Positions 1 to 8,198 of a stretch of DNA of 20,706 bases are shown here, piece by piece (within the stretch, counting starts at the first letter, position 1; each line of letters starts with the position of its first letter). The stretch comes from a bacterium 42_11 (GTDB taxonomy: Bacteria > Synergistota > GBS-1), in the NCBI GenBank assembly GCA_001508835.1, contig LGFB01000001.1:1-20706 (forward strand), read 5' to 3'. The position numbers and the translations under genes are program-made. The notes under the pieces were generated by a model, which worked only from the letters and a program-made list of their open reading frames with translations, did no database searches and was not told where the DNA came from.

Positions 1-1506
1 GAAGAGGTTAGCTTCGATGAAGAGCCCATAAGCGCGGGTGCTTCCAAGAGAAAGGCGAAGGAAAAAGTTCCCCAGACGCAGGAAGCTGTTGAAAAGGAAG
101 AGATAACCATTCCCCCACCTGTGGATCTTCTTTACGAGCCTCCACCATTTGAGGAGGACGGAGAACCCGTAGAGGAGGAAAAAAGGGAGCTTGAGGAGAC
201 CTTTGCAAACTTTGGCATAGATGCGAAAGTGGTGAACGTGGTTATTGGCCCTACAGTTCACCGTTTTGAGGTTCAACCGGCGAGAGGGGTAAAGGTTAAC
301 AGAATTGCTTCTTTATCAAAAGAGATAGCTTTAAATCTTAAAGCACAGACCGTTAGAATCGAGGCGCCTATTCCCGGGAAGGGGCTTGTGGGAGTGGAGG
401 TCCCAAACAAGGTTAGGAGGGTAGTTTACCTTAAGGAGATAATTAGCTCTCAAAGCTTTAAAAGGGCAAAAGGGGCTTTAGCCATCGCTTTGGGCAGAGA
501 TGTGGCAGGTGCCCCGTTAGTTATTAACATCTCCGATTTACCGCACCTACTTGTTGCGGGTTCAACGGGCTCTGGCAAGAGCGTTTGTCTTAATGTGATA
601 ATAATGAGCCTCATATTTAGAAACAAGCCTGAAGACCTTAGGTTGGTTCTCATCGATCCGAAGAGAGTTGAATTCAGCATCTATAATGAGATACCTTACT
701 TAGCTGTTCCTGTAGTGACGGAGGTTAAGGACGCTGTGAACGTCTTGAACGGACTTCTTCAAGAGATGGAAAGGAGATACAAAAGCTTTTCCCGTTATGG
801 CGTGAGAGATATAACGGGGTTTAATAAGCTCAAAAATGAGGAGAAGCTTCCCTATGTAGTTGTTGTCATAGATGAGCTTGCCGATCTTATGATGCTATCT
901 CCGAGGGAGGTAGAGGAGTCTATTTGTAGGCTTGCCCAAATGGCGCGGGCCACGGGCATTCACTTAGTATTGGCCACTCAAAGACCCTCCGTTAACGTGG
1001 TCACGGGGCTGATAAAGGCTAATATTCCTGCGAGAATCGCCTTTTCTCTACCTTCTCAGGCTGATTCAAGAACCATCCTTGACTTCTCCGGCGCTGAAAG
1101 GCTTTTGGGCAAGGGAGACATGCTTTTCCTTTCACCAACCTTTGGCCATCCCATAAGGGCTCAATGTGCCTGGGTTAGCGAAGATGAAGTTAGGGTTGTA
1201 ACCGATTACCTTCGCAGGCTTGGTGAGCCTGAATATTGGGATGAGCTTATCAAGGCTTCTGAGGAAGAGGAGTTTTTTGATGATATTCCACAAGACCCTT
1301 TGTATAGAAAGGCTATAGAGGTGATCGTTAATACGAAGACCGCTTCTGCCACGCTCTTACAGCGCAAGCTTGGTGTGGGCTACGCTCGTGCTGCACGATT
1401 GCTTGACATCCTTGAAAAAATGGGTATAGTGGGGCCCTCCAAGGGTGGGGGGAAACCGAGGGATATATTAAAGAGCGAGGAGGAGCTGAGGGAGCTTTTG
1501 GAATGA
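1..1506 (+). CDS. ftsK: DNA translocase FtsK/SpoIIIE, C-terminal part (5' truncated by window)
   Basis: FtsK is a hexameric ATPase at the division septum that pumps chromosomal DNA. The reading frame is open from base 1, so the start and the N-terminal membrane domain lie upstream. The first ~55 visible residues are a charged, proline-containing linker. The alpha/beta motor follows, with a Walker A P-loop AGSTGSGKS at 556-582, a Walker B VVVVIDELADL near 859-891 and the ATQRPSVNVVTG segment. The last ~65 residues are the winged-helix gamma domain (LLQRKLGVGYARAARLL) that in this family reads polar DNA guide sequences. A GTG at 121 could be mistaken for the start, but the upstream codons continue the linker. 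The stop overlaps the next gene as ATGA, suggesting coupling. The family call is secure; the missing N-terminus is a window effect, not damage. Confidence 0.97.
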   Translation, partial: EEVSFDEEPISAGASKRKAKEKVPQTQEAVEKEEITIPPPVDLLYEPPPFEEDGEPVEEEKRELEETFANFGIDAKVVNVVIGPTVHRFEVQPARGVKVNRIASLSKEIALNLKAQTVRIEAPIPGKGLVGVEVPNKVRRVVYLKEIISSQSFKRAKGALAIALGRDVAGAPLVINISDLPHLLVAGSTGSGKSVCLNVIIMSLIFRNKPEDLRLVLIDPKRVEFSIYNEIPYLAVPVVTEVKDAVNVLNGLLQEMERRYKSFSRYGVRDITGFNKLKNEEKLPYVVVVIDELADLMMLSPREVEESICRLAQMARATGIHLVLATQRPSVNVVTGLIKANIPARIAFSLPSQADSRTILDFSGAERLLGKGDMLFLSPTFGHPIRAQCAWVSEDEVRVVTDYLRRLGEPEYWDELIKASEEEEFFDDIPQDPLYRKAIEVIVNTKTASATLLQRKLGVGYARAARLLDILEKMGIVGPSKGGGKPRDILKSEEELRELLE

Positions 1507-2141
1507 AGGTTGCTATCTTTACAAACGGAGATTATAGGGACGAAGGCTTTTATGGGAAAATCATAGGGAAAGCTGATTTGCTAATATGTGCCGATGGCGG
1601 TGGCGATTACCTTTACAGGTGGAGGGTAAGACCCGCCATCCTTATAGGAGATATGGACTCCATATCGAAGGAAGCCTTAGACTATTTTGAAAAATCCGGT
1701 GTGGAGATAAAAAGGTTTCCAAAGGATAAAGACTATACCGATACCCATCTGGCGTTAATCGAGGCTATGAAGTATGGCCCATCGGAGATCCTTATTATCG
1801 GAGGAATCGGGACGAGGCTTGACCATATACTTGGAAACGTTCATCTTTTGTTTCTGGCATTAAGCGAGGGATATAAGGCTAAGCTTTTAAATGAATTTTA
1901 TGAAGCCCAGCTTGTCGCTGAAGGGGAGTTTACCATCGATGTGTGGGGAGAGAAAGTTTCTCTTCTCCCGTTAACCCCGGAGGTGGAGTTTTCCTATTCG
2001 GAAGGGCTTAAATGGTCCCTCTCCGATTTAAGGCTGACCTTTGAGCATCCAATAGGTCTAAGTAACGAACCTACTTCTTCGACCGTTAGAATAGGTGTTA
2101 AAAGAGGGATAGCCATTTTCTTTCAGGTTAGGGAGGTGTAA
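1503..2141 (+). CDS. thiN: thiamine pyrophosphokinase (thiamine diphosphokinase)
   Basis: This cytoplasmic enzyme transfers pyrophosphate from ATP to thiamine to make thiamine diphosphate. The 212-residue length fits the bacterial ThiN/TPK family. Visible family signatures are ADGGGDYL followed by RPAILIGDMDSI (acidic, metal/ATP site), FPKDKDYTDTHLAL and GGIGTRLDHILGNVHLL. The C-terminal half is the thiamine-binding beta domain, including the NEPTSSTVRI stretch. The ATG overlaps the ftsK stop (ATGA) and has GAGGGAG at 1488-1494 as ribosome site, so the two genes are probably translationally coupled. The sugar-nucleotide gene begins 3 bp after its stop. No TPP riboswitch is visible, as expected for an internal operon position. 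Confidence 0.93.
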   Translation: MKVAIFTNGDYRDEGFYGKIIGKADLLICADGGGDYLYRWRVRPAILIGDMDSISKEALDYFEKSGVEIKRFPKDKDYTDTHLALIEAMKYGPSEILIIGGIGTRLDHILGNVHLLFLALSEGYKAKLLNEFYEAQLVAEGEFTIDVWGEKVSLLPLTPEVEFSYSEGLKWSLSDLRLTFEHPIGLSNEPTSSTVRIGVKRGIAIFFQVREV

Positions 2142-2144
2142 ACT

Positions 2145-3470
2145 TTGTCTTCCTATAGAATTGCCGTGGTTGGTGCAGGCTATGTGGGTTTAGTTTCAGC
2201 CTGTGGATTTGCCGAGCTTGGACACGAAGTCGTTTGCGTTGAGAAAGATGAAGATAAACTTGCGATGCTTAAAGAAGGGGTATCACCCATATACGAACCG
2301 GGACTGGAGGAGCTATTAAAAGAGAAATTGGCTTGTGGCTCTCTCAGATTTACTCACGATCTTGGGGAGTCCGCTGCATGGGCTCAAGTAATTTTTATAT
2401 GCGTTGGCACACCCCCTCGGGAGGATGGAAGTGCGGATCTCTCACAGGTTGAGGAGGTAGCCAGAAGGATAGCGGGTGTCATAGATGAGTACAAGCTTAT
2501 CGTTGAGAAGAGCACCGTTCCCGTTAAAACGGCTCAGTGGATAAAGAGAACTATCGAACTTTACGGCGGTAAGGGAAAATCCTACGATGTGGCTTCCAAC
2601 CCTGAGTTTTTAAGGGAAGGTAATGCCCTTAATGACTTCTTTAATCCCGATAGAATAGTTATAGGGGTTGAGAGTGACCGTGCAGAGAAAATACTTAGGG
2701 ATATATATGCCAAGATAGATGCTCCCATACTCGTTACGGACATAAATACCGCTGAGATAATCAAACACGCTTCAAACTCCTTCCTGGCAATGAAGATATC
2801 CTTCATAAACATGGTAGCGGATCTATGTGAAGCCGTTGGTGCCGATGTCAAAAGGGTGGCAAAGGGCATGGGCTTAGATAGGAGGATAGGGGAGGCCTTT
2901 TTGGGAGCGGGCATAGGTTATGGCGGTTCCTGTTTCCCGAAAGACCTTAAGGCGTTTATAAAGATCGCAGAGGAGCATCATGTAGACTTTTCCTTACTTA
3001 AAGAGGTTCAGAAGATAAATGAGCTTCGGATTGAACGCTTTCTCAAGAAGATAAAAGACGTTATGTGGGTTCTAAAGGATAAGGAAATAGCCATATGGGG
3101 GTTATCCTTTAAACCTGACACCGACGATATAAGAGAGGCTCCTTCCTTAAGGCTGATCCCCCTTCTTCTGTCTGAGGGAGTATCTTTGAGGCTTTACGAT
3201 CCAAAAGCCATCAATAACTTTAAGAGGGTATTCCCTGAAACCGATAGGGTTAGGTATTTCACGGATCCCTACTCTGCCGTGGAAGGTGCGCATGCCCTGG
3301 TTATTCTCACAGAGTGGGAGGAATTTAAAAGGGCCGACCTTGCGAGGGTTAAGGAGCTTCTTTTAACTCCTTTAATCTTTGATGGTAGAAACATCTTTGA
3401 GCCTGAGGAAGTTCAAAAGTTCGGCCTTGAATATTATCCTGTGGGAAGGGGAAGGAGCTGTGTGGAATGA
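2145..3470 (+). CDS. ugd: UDP-glucose 6-dehydrogenase
   Basis: The enzyme oxidises UDP-glucose twice with NAD+ to UDP-glucuronate in the cytoplasm. At 441 residues it has the normal length. The N-terminal Rossmann fold carries G10-x-G12-x-x-G15, followed by VEKSTVPV and NPEFLREG. The central domain has the conserved lysine (K217 in AMKISFIN) and the catalytic cysteine C263 in [10 protein letters not shown]. The C-terminal UDP-binding domain has [15 protein letters not shown]. The start is TTG: GGGAGGTG at 2131-2138 sits 6 nt before it and no better start is in frame. Its stop overlaps the UDP-xylose synthase ATG (ATGA), and the product of one is the substrate of the other. UDP-N-acetylmannosamine dehydrogenases are related, but the neighbour supports UDP-glucose. 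Confidence 0.95.
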   Translation: MSSYRIAVVGAGYVGLVSACGFAELGHEVVCVEKDEDKLAMLKEGVSPIYEPGLEELLKEKLACGSLRFTHDLGESAAWAQVIFICVGTPPREDGSADLSQVEEVARRIAGVIDEYKLIVEKSTVPVKTAQWIKRTIELYGGKGKSYDVASNPEFLREGNALNDFFNPDRIVIGVESDRAEKILRDIYAKIDAPILVTDINTAEIIKHASNSFLAMKISFINMVADLCEAVGADVKRVAKGMGLDRRIGEAFLGAGIGYGGSCFPKDLKAFIKIAEEHHVDFSLLKEVQKINELRIERFLKKIKDVMWVLKDKEIAIWGLSFKPDTDDIREAPSLRLIPLLLSEGVSLRLYDPKAINNFKRVFPETDRVRYFTDPYSAVEGAHALVILTEWEEFKRADLARVKELLLTPLIFDGRNIFEPEEVQKFGLEYYPVGRGRSCVE

Positions 3471-4441
3471 GAGGGACGGTTCTTATAACGGGTGGAGCAG
3501 GTTTTATAGGTAGCCATCTCTGTGAGAGATTTTTAAAAGAGGGGTTCAAGGTAATAGCGTTGGACAGCCTTCTTACGGGCTCTTTGGATAATATAGCTCA
3601 TCTTTTTGAAGTAGAAGGATTCAGGTTTATAAGATACGATGTAACCAACTTTATTTACATAAAGGAGGAAATAGATATAGTCCTTCACTTTGCATGTCCT
3701 GCAAGCCCTCAGGACTATCTTAAACATCCTATACATACGATGAAGGTGGATTCCTTGGGAACGCTTAATACCCTCGGCTTGGCTAAAGCGAAAGGGTCTC
3801 GCTATCTTTTGGCTTCTACTTCAGAGGTTTACGGTGACCCGGAAGTCCATCCCCAGCCTGAGGATTATTGGGGTAAGGTTAATCCAATAGGTCCAAGGAG
3901 CGTTTATGATGAGGCAAAGCGTTTTGCTGAGGCTATGGCCATGGCTTATTATAGGGAACATGGAATAGATGTTAGAATAGCAAGAATATTTAACACCTAC
4001 GGTCCTCGAATGAGGCTTGATGATGGAAGGGTTATCCCTAACTTTATCTGTCAAGCCTTAAGAGGAGAACCGTTGACCGTTTATGGAGATGGGAGTCAGA
4101 CAAGGAGCTTTTGCTACATAGATGACCTTATAGAGGGTATATACAGGCTTGCTACTTATGAAGGACTAATGGGAGAGGTTTTCAACCTTGGAAATCCTGA
4201 TGAGTATACCGTTAAGGAGCTTGCTCAACTTATAATTAACCTTACGGGTTCTAACTCGGGGATTGTATATAGACCCCTTCCTCAAGATGACCCCAAGAGA
4301 AGAAGGCCCGATATAACGAAGGCTATGGAAACCCTCGGCTGGAAGCCGGTCATTCCCTTAAAAGAGGGCCTTTTAAAGACTATCGAATACTTTAGGGAGA
4401 GATTGAAAGGTGAAGCTCTCCATAGTAATTCCCGTTTATAA
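3467..4441 (+). CDS. uxs: UDP-glucuronate decarboxylase (UDP-xylose synthase)
   Basis: This short-chain dehydrogenase/reductase decarboxylates UDP-glucuronate to UDP-xylose using tightly bound NAD+. The NAD-binding loop GGAGFIG is at residues 9-15. The active site shows T118-S119-E120 in STSEVYGDP and the Y147-x3-K151 pair in SVYDEAK. The segments [23 protein letters not shown] and VNPIGPRS are characteristic of UXS rather than of 4-epimerases, dTDP-glucose dehydratases or the ArnA decarboxylase domain. The C-terminus has the usual [12 protein letters not shown] and [14 protein letters not shown]. At 324 residues it is a soluble bacterial-type form without a membrane anchor. AAGGAG at 3452-3457 precedes the ATG, which overlaps the ugd stop. 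Its 3' end overlaps the GT2 gene by 32 bp. Product specificity is inferred from family motifs. Confidence 0.93.
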   Translation: MRGTVLITGGAGFIGSHLCERFLKEGFKVIALDSLLTGSLDNIAHLFEVEGFRFIRYDVTNFIYIKEEIDIVLHFACPASPQDYLKHPIHTMKVDSLGTLNTLGLAKAKGSRYLLASTSEVYGDPEVHPQPEDYWGKVNPIGPRSVYDEAKRFAEAMAMAYYREHGIDVRIARIFNTYGPRMRLDDGRVIPNFICQALRGEPLTVYGDGSQTRSFCYIDDLIEGIYRLATYEGLMGEVFNLGNPDEYTVKELAQLIINLTGSNSGIVYRPLPQDDPKRRRPDITKAMETLGWKPVIPLKEGLLKTIEYFRERLKGEALHSNSRL

Positions 4442-5114
4442 TGAGCGGGATACCATAGAGAAGGTTATTGAAAAGGTCAAGAGCGTGGAAATTCCCCTCG
4501 AGAAGGAAATCATAATCGTTGATGATTGTTCAAAGGATGGGACGAGAGATATATTAATGAAGTATGCCAGTGACCCCTCTATCAAGATCGTCTTCCATCG
4601 GGTTAACCAGGGTAAGGGAGCTGCTCTGAGGACCGGATTTAAGGAAGTTACGGGCGATTTCGTTATAATTCAGGATGCCGACTTAGAGTATAACCCCGAA
4701 GATTATCCTAAGCTTCTTAAGCCTTTACTTGAGGGAAGAGCCGATGTGGTTTATGGTTCGCGATTTTTACCAACGGGAGAGAGGATCGTCACCTCTTTCG
4801 TTCATTACTATGCTAATAAATTTTTAACCTTCTTGGCTAACCTCTTTTGTAACCTGAGCCTGACCGACATGGAAACGTGCTATAAGGTGTTTAGAAGCGA
4901 GCTTTTAAAGAGGTTTGAGCTTCAGGAAGACAGGTTTGGTATAGAGCCAGAGCTTACGGTTAAGTTTTCCAAGCTTCGCTGTCGTTTTTACGAGGTTGGT
5001 ATATCTTACATAGGAAGAAGTTACGAGGAAGGGAAGAAGATAGGATGGAAGGATGGCTTCAGAGCTATATGGTGCATAGTTAAATACAAGCTCTTCTGGA
5101 GACCAAGGGGGTAA
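4410..5114 (+). CDS. GT2 glycosyltransferase, polyprenyl-phosphate sugar synthase type (DPM1/ArnC-like)
   Basis: A GT-A fold family 2 glycosyltransferase of the type that moves a sugar from a nucleotide donor to a polyprenyl phosphate on the cytoplasmic membrane face. Motifs in order are [12 protein letters not shown] at the N-terminus, [23 protein letters not shown], the metal-binding D89-A90-D91 in IIQDADLEY, and VVYGSRF. The C-terminal part has [16 protein letters not shown] and [15 protein letters not shown], as in DPM1-like proteins. At 234 residues it lacks the two C-terminal membrane helices of ArnC or GtrB. The start is GTG behind AGGGAG at 4394-4399. It overlaps the UDP-xylose synthase gene by 32 bp and is followed by a methyltransferase remnant and a GT-C gene. 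Donor and acceptor are not readable from sequence; context suggests UDP-xylose or UDP-glucuronate as donor. Confidence 0.88.
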   Translation: MKLSIVIPVYNERDTIEKVIEKVKSVEIPLEKEIIIVDDCSKDGTRDILMKYASDPSIKIVFHRVNQGKGAALRTGFKEVTGDFVIIQDADLEYNPEDYPKLLKPLLEGRADVVYGSRFLPTGERIVTSFVHYYANKFLTFLANLFCNLSLTDMETCYKVFRSELLKRFELQEDRFGIEPELTVKFSKLRCRFYEVGISYIGRSYEEGKKIGWKDGFRAIWCIVKYKLFWRPRG

Positions 5115-5122
5115 GCGGGGGC

Positions 5123-5331
5123 ATGGGAAGGTGGGGCTTCTTTGATGAAAAGCTGGCTTATTTCAGGGCAAAGGAGGTTTTAAAATACATAAAGACCATA
5201 AAAGATACTATTCGAAGAGGGATATAGTTGATTTATTGGAAGGGAGAGGTTTCGTGATGCGCGAGCATTATTATTTTGAATTACGAATGAACCAAGTTCT
5301 TGTTGCTGTGAAGGGAGAAGATAGAAGATGA
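5123..5331 (+). pseudogene. remnant of a class I SAM methyltransferase (internal deletion plus frameshift)
   Basis: Two short pieces in different frames look like the two ends of one SAM methyltransferase. From ATG 5123 the frame reads GRWGFFDEKLAYFRAKEVLK and then YIK before a TAG at 5225, resembling the segment just before the SAM-binding glycine loop. In another frame, roughly 5194-5331, it reads HKRYYSKRDIVDLLEGRGF and then HYYFELRMNQVLVAVKG, which resembles the C-terminal strands of such enzymes. The glycine motif and the middle, probably 100 or more codons, are absent. The final TGA overlaps the ATG of the GT-C gene (ATGA), as expected of a former intact operon member. Near the junction the short repeats CATAAAGA (5188) and CATAAAAGA (5197) occur. 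Family assignment is by motif memory without an alignment. Confidence 0.7.
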
Positions 5332-6638
5332 GAAGAGATATCTTCCCTCCAATTGTGATTGCTCTTGCTTTAAGACTTGCCTTGTTTTTTTACATATCCT
5401 TTTATAACCCCTCTTTCATGATTCAGCCTGATAGTCCAAGCTATATTAATCCCGCAGAAAATCTTCTTAATCACGGGGTTTTTGCAAAAGGAAGCTATCC
5501 AGACCTTGAGCCTGAAACCGTTAGGACACCTGGTTATCCCCTTTTTATAGCGTTATCTTATCTTCTTTTGGGGAATAGGGCTGAATCGGTCATCGTTCTT
5601 CAGGTTATTTTAGGGGCTCTGTTTCCTATTTTAGCCTGGAAGATAATGGAGGAGCTTGGCGCTTCTTTAAGGGTGAGGAGGCTCTCGGCATATCTCGTTG
5701 CCTTAGACCCTCTTCTTTTAATATATACGGTTAATGTTTTAACTGAGGAGCTTTACGCTTTCGCTATAGCGATTCTCATTCTCCTTTATCTTAAGGTTTT
5801 GAAGGGCACTTCCCCCCTTTATCTTTATTTGGCCTCTTTTCTTTCCGGATTTCAAGCGTATATAAGGCCAATAGGCATGTTTTTGCCCGCTTTGATTTTC
5901 TTGTATTTTCTTTTTCTCAAGCGCTTTAAGGAGGCTTTAATAATTCTTTTAATTAGTTACCTTGTTATTCTCGGTTGGAGCTATAGAAACTATGAGAAGA
6001 CAGGAGCTTTTGAGTTCTCTACTATTTCTGGAGCCAGCATGGCTTTCTATAGAGCGGCCTATGTCTTGCAGTTTGAGACTGGCGAAAGCTGGGTGAAGAT
6101 TCAAGAGGAGTTGAAAAGGAAGGTTGAAGAGCGATCTTGTGGGATGAGCGAGGCTCAGAAGCTTGCATTGGCTAAGAAGATGGGACTGAAGATAGTTCTC
6201 TCTCACCCCCTTTCAGCTATCAAAGCCTCTTTCAACGGAGCTTTAGGAATTTTATCAGGTTCCGGTGGAGCTTACTATCTTGTGGCCTTTAAGGCTTATA
6301 AGCCGGGTTCGGGAATTCTCAATAAGCTGTATGAGCTCGGATTTTTGAGGTTTTTGGCTACCCTCTGGGCCGAGTATAGAACTGTCTTTCTGGTTAACCT
6401 ATTGCTCGGTTTTTATTTTCTGTTTTTGTATATCGCTTCCCTTTTCGGCTTTTGGAAGAACATCCTTAGGGCGGAGTGCTGGCTTTTAGTGATAATAATA
6501 CTTTATTTTTTAGTCATCTCTGCTGGTCCAGAGGCCTATTCAAGGTTCAGAGTGCCCTTTGAGCTATCTCTCATAGTTTTGTCCTCTTTGGCTTTCGAGA
6601 GGAGGGATAAAAGTTCAACAGGCTTGTTCTTATCTTGA
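5328..6638 (+). CDS. GT-C fold integral membrane glycosyltransferase (ArnT/PMT/GT39-like)
   Basis: A 436-residue polytopic protein with about eleven hydrophobic helices. The first helix (about residues 5-24) is followed by an extracytoplasmic loop containing QPDSPSYINPAENLL and VRTPGYPLFIAL. An acidic residue in this first loop and the R-T-P-G-Y-P motif are typical of GT-C enzymes that use polyprenyl-phosphate sugars as donors and act outside the membrane. A large soluble loop lies around residues 220-340, before the last three helices. The ATG has AAGGGAG at 5311-5317 and overlaps the stop of the methyltransferase remnant. Its own stop overlaps the SMR-like gene. The likely role is transfer of the lipid-linked sugar made by the upstream GT2 to a cell-envelope acceptor. 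The acceptor (lipid A, protein or polymer) is unknown. Confidence 0.82.
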   Translation: MRRDIFPPIVIALALRLALFFYISFYNPSFMIQPDSPSYINPAENLLNHGVFAKGSYPDLEPETVRTPGYPLFIALSYLLLGNRAESVIVLQVILGALFPILAWKIMEELGASLRVRRLSAYLVALDPLLLIYTVNVLTEELYAFAIAILILLYLKVLKGTSPLYLYLASFLSGFQAYIRPIGMFLPALIFLYFLFLKRFKEALIILLISYLVILGWSYRNYEKTGAFEFSTISGASMAFYRAAYVLQFETGESWVKIQEELKRKVEERSCGMSEAQKLALAKKMGLKIVLSHPLSAIKASFNGALGILSGSGGAYYLVAFKAYKPGSGILNKLYELGFLRFLATLWAEYRTVFLVNLLLGFYFLFLYIASLFGFWKNILRAECWLLVIIILYFLVISAGPEAYSRFRVPFELSLIVLSSLAFERRDKSSTGLFLS

Positions 6639-6973
6639 TGGTGGTGTTTTTATCAAGCTTAGGGCAGGTATTGCTTAAGGGCGGAGTTTCAGGCATTGCC
6701 TTTAAGGGCGGTTTGAATTCCCTTTTAAGCTTTGCGCTTGATTGTGCTAAAAACTATGTGGTGGTATTGGGTTTGCTTTGCTATGCTTTAGGCGCTTTCC
6801 TGTGGCTCTTGGTTTTAAAGCTTTCCGACCTGAGCGTAGCCTATCCTATGATAAGTTTGACATACCCCATTGTCGTCTTTTTCTCCTTTCTTTTATTTGG
6901 TGAAACCATAACTTTAAGACAGCTCATTGGCATAGTCGCGATAATGTTGGGCGTGTCTTTGGTGTATAGGTAG
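6638..6973 (+). CDS. four-helix SMR/EamA-family membrane protein, ArnE/ArnF-like flippase candidate
   Basis: About 111 residues forming four predicted transmembrane helices. LSSLGQVLLKGG lies in helix 1, LLCYALGAFLWLLVLK in helix 2, and the conserved SVAYPMISLTYPIVVFFSF in helix 3 precedes LLFGETITLRQLIG and a final helix. This is the half-EamA/SMR fold shared by drug exporters and by ArnE/ArnF, which flip an undecaprenyl-phosphate aminosugar. Its position after GT2 and GT-C genes favours a lipid-carrier flippase over a drug pump. The start is uncertain: ATG 6638 forms TGATG with the upstream stop, and TTG 6635 is directly before it. The frame is open back to 6611 and encodes helix-like residues (FNRLVLIL) without a usual start codon. 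No ribosome site is evident, which suggests coupling to the GT-C gene. Confidence 0.8.
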   Translation: MVVFLSSLGQVLLKGGVSGIAFKGGLNSLLSFALDCAKNYVVVLGLLCYALGAFLWLLVLKLSDLSVAYPMISLTYPIVVFFSFLLFGETITLRQLIGIVAIMLGVSLVYR

Positions 6974-6993
6974 GAAGGATTCCTTAAGCTACC
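6969..6993. terminator. possible weak bidirectional hairpin between convergent genes
   Basis: GGTAG (6969-6973) pairs with CTACC (6989-6993), with an inner AAGG/CCTT stem (6975-6978 and 6982-6985) and a 3-nt loop. It spans the stop codons of both converging genes. There is no good T-run on either side, so termination is only a possibility. Confidence 0.25.
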
Positions 6994-8180
6994 GAGATAG
7001 TTTCTTTAAGGGCAGATTCGTAAACTTGAAGGGTATTTTGTATCAAAGCCTCGATCGTGAAGTTTTCCTCCACATATTGGCGCCCGTTAAGGCCTATTTC
7101 CTCTGCTATTTCAGGATTTTTAAGCAAGAAGCTTATGTATCGAGCCAGGCCTTCATAGTCCCCTCGGTCCACCACGAAGCCATTGAAGCCAGGCTTTACG
7201 ATTTCCGTCATCCCCCCTGACCTGCTTACTATGATGGGTTTAGCTGTTGCCATGGACTCTAAAAGAACCAGTCCAAAGGGCTCCTGGGAAGTAGAGGGAT
7301 AGATGCAGACATCCGCGATCATGTAAATTTTAGGTATCTCCGACCAGTGGAAGGACGATATGTATACATGCTCTTCAAGCTCTAACTCCTCAATGAGCTT
7401 ATAGATGTAATCTCTTTCGGTATCTCCCTTTCCTTCCGTATCTACAATGTTTTTTGTGTTTCCAGCCAAAACCAATATGGCATCTGGAAACTCTCTGCGA
7501 AGGATATCCATTGCGCGGATGCTGAGGTCGCAACCTTTACCACGTCTAAGGCGTGCAGGGTGGAAAATGACACGCCTGTTTTTAAGCGTTGGATAATCTT
7601 TTAGGATTCTGTATATTTCTGCAAGTTTAGGAGGGTGGAACATTTCAAGATCTATTCCGTGATAAACCACATGGGTTCTGTTAGCGGGGTATCCACTTAC
7701 GATGAGCTCTTGCCTTATGTAATGGCTGACGGCGATGATTCTGTTCCAGTTGGAGGAGAGAGTGCATATTTTCTGCCATAATTCGTCTTTCCATTCGTTG
7801 TGAGCTGTGAGTATGAGGGGGCAATTGTAGCTCTTGCAGATTTCCTGCAGGGCCTTGGCGTGAGTATAGCTGAAGTAGTGCATGTTATGAGCGTGGACAA
7901 TGTCCGGCTGGAAGTCTGAAAGAAACTCCTCAAAGGTCTCCCGGATTTCTTCGTATTTTTCTTCTATGTTCTCATTTATCAAAGAGTTAATGTTTAAAAG
8001 GGGTGTCCGTTTAATTGTAACCCCCTTCCAGACTTCTTTTTCAGGGGTCCCATCAACAGCACCTGTAAGGAGGGATACATCATGCCCTAATTTTACTAAC
8101 TCAGGGCAAAGGAGTGCAAGATGAGTTTCGGTTCCACCGATTATTGGGAAAAATGCCCAGTGTATCATCGCTATTCTCAT
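6984..8180 (-). CDS. GT4-family (GT-B fold) glycosyltransferase
   Basis: A 398-residue retaining glycosyltransferase of family 4, soluble or peripheral at the membrane. The N-terminal domain starts with IHWAFFPIIGGTETHLA, the acceptor-side glycine loop. The C-terminal donor domain has HPARLRRGKGCDLSIRA and the E-x7-E motif in SQEPFGLVLLESMA, followed by KPIIVSRSGGMTEIV. The ATG at 8180 has AAGGAGGGG at 8188-8196. Only 18 bp separate it from the stop of the debranching-enzyme gene upstream, so the two form an operon read leftwards from the promoter at 10414-10443. The pairing suggests alpha-glucan or sucrose/glucosyl-solute metabolism rather than surface polysaccharide. Donor and acceptor cannot be read from the sequence. 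Confidence 0.9.
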   Translation of the reverse strand: MRIAMIHWAFFPIIGGTETHLALLCPELVKLGHDVSLLTGAVDGTPEKEVWKGVTIKRTPLLNINSLINENIEEKYEEIRETFEEFLSDFQPDIVHAHNMHYFSYTHAKALQEICKSYNCPLILTAHNEWKDELWQKICTLSSNWNRIIAVSHYIRQELIVSGYPANRTHVVYHGIDLEMFHPPKLAEIYRILKDYPTLKNRRVIFHPARLRRGKGCDLSIRAMDILRREFPDAILVLAGNTKNIVDTEGKGDTERDYIYKLIEELELEEHVYISSFHWSEIPKIYMIADVCIYPSTSQEPFGLVLLESMATAKPIIVSRSGGMTEIVKPGFNGFVVDRGDYEGLARYISFLLKNPEIAEEIGLNGRQYVEENFTIEALIQNTLQVYESALKETISVA

Positions 8181-8198
8181 GTTCTATCCCCTCCTTTC

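Noticed and set aside
1503..2144. TPP riboswitch controlling thiN
   Set aside because: The gene starts within the ftsK stop and there is no leader that could hold an aptamer.
3467..4441. UDP-glucose 4-epimerase or ArnA-type decarboxylase
   Set aside because: The YGDPEVHPQ and VNPIGPRS segments and the adjacent ugd match UDP-xylose synthase; ArnA-specific motifs are absent.
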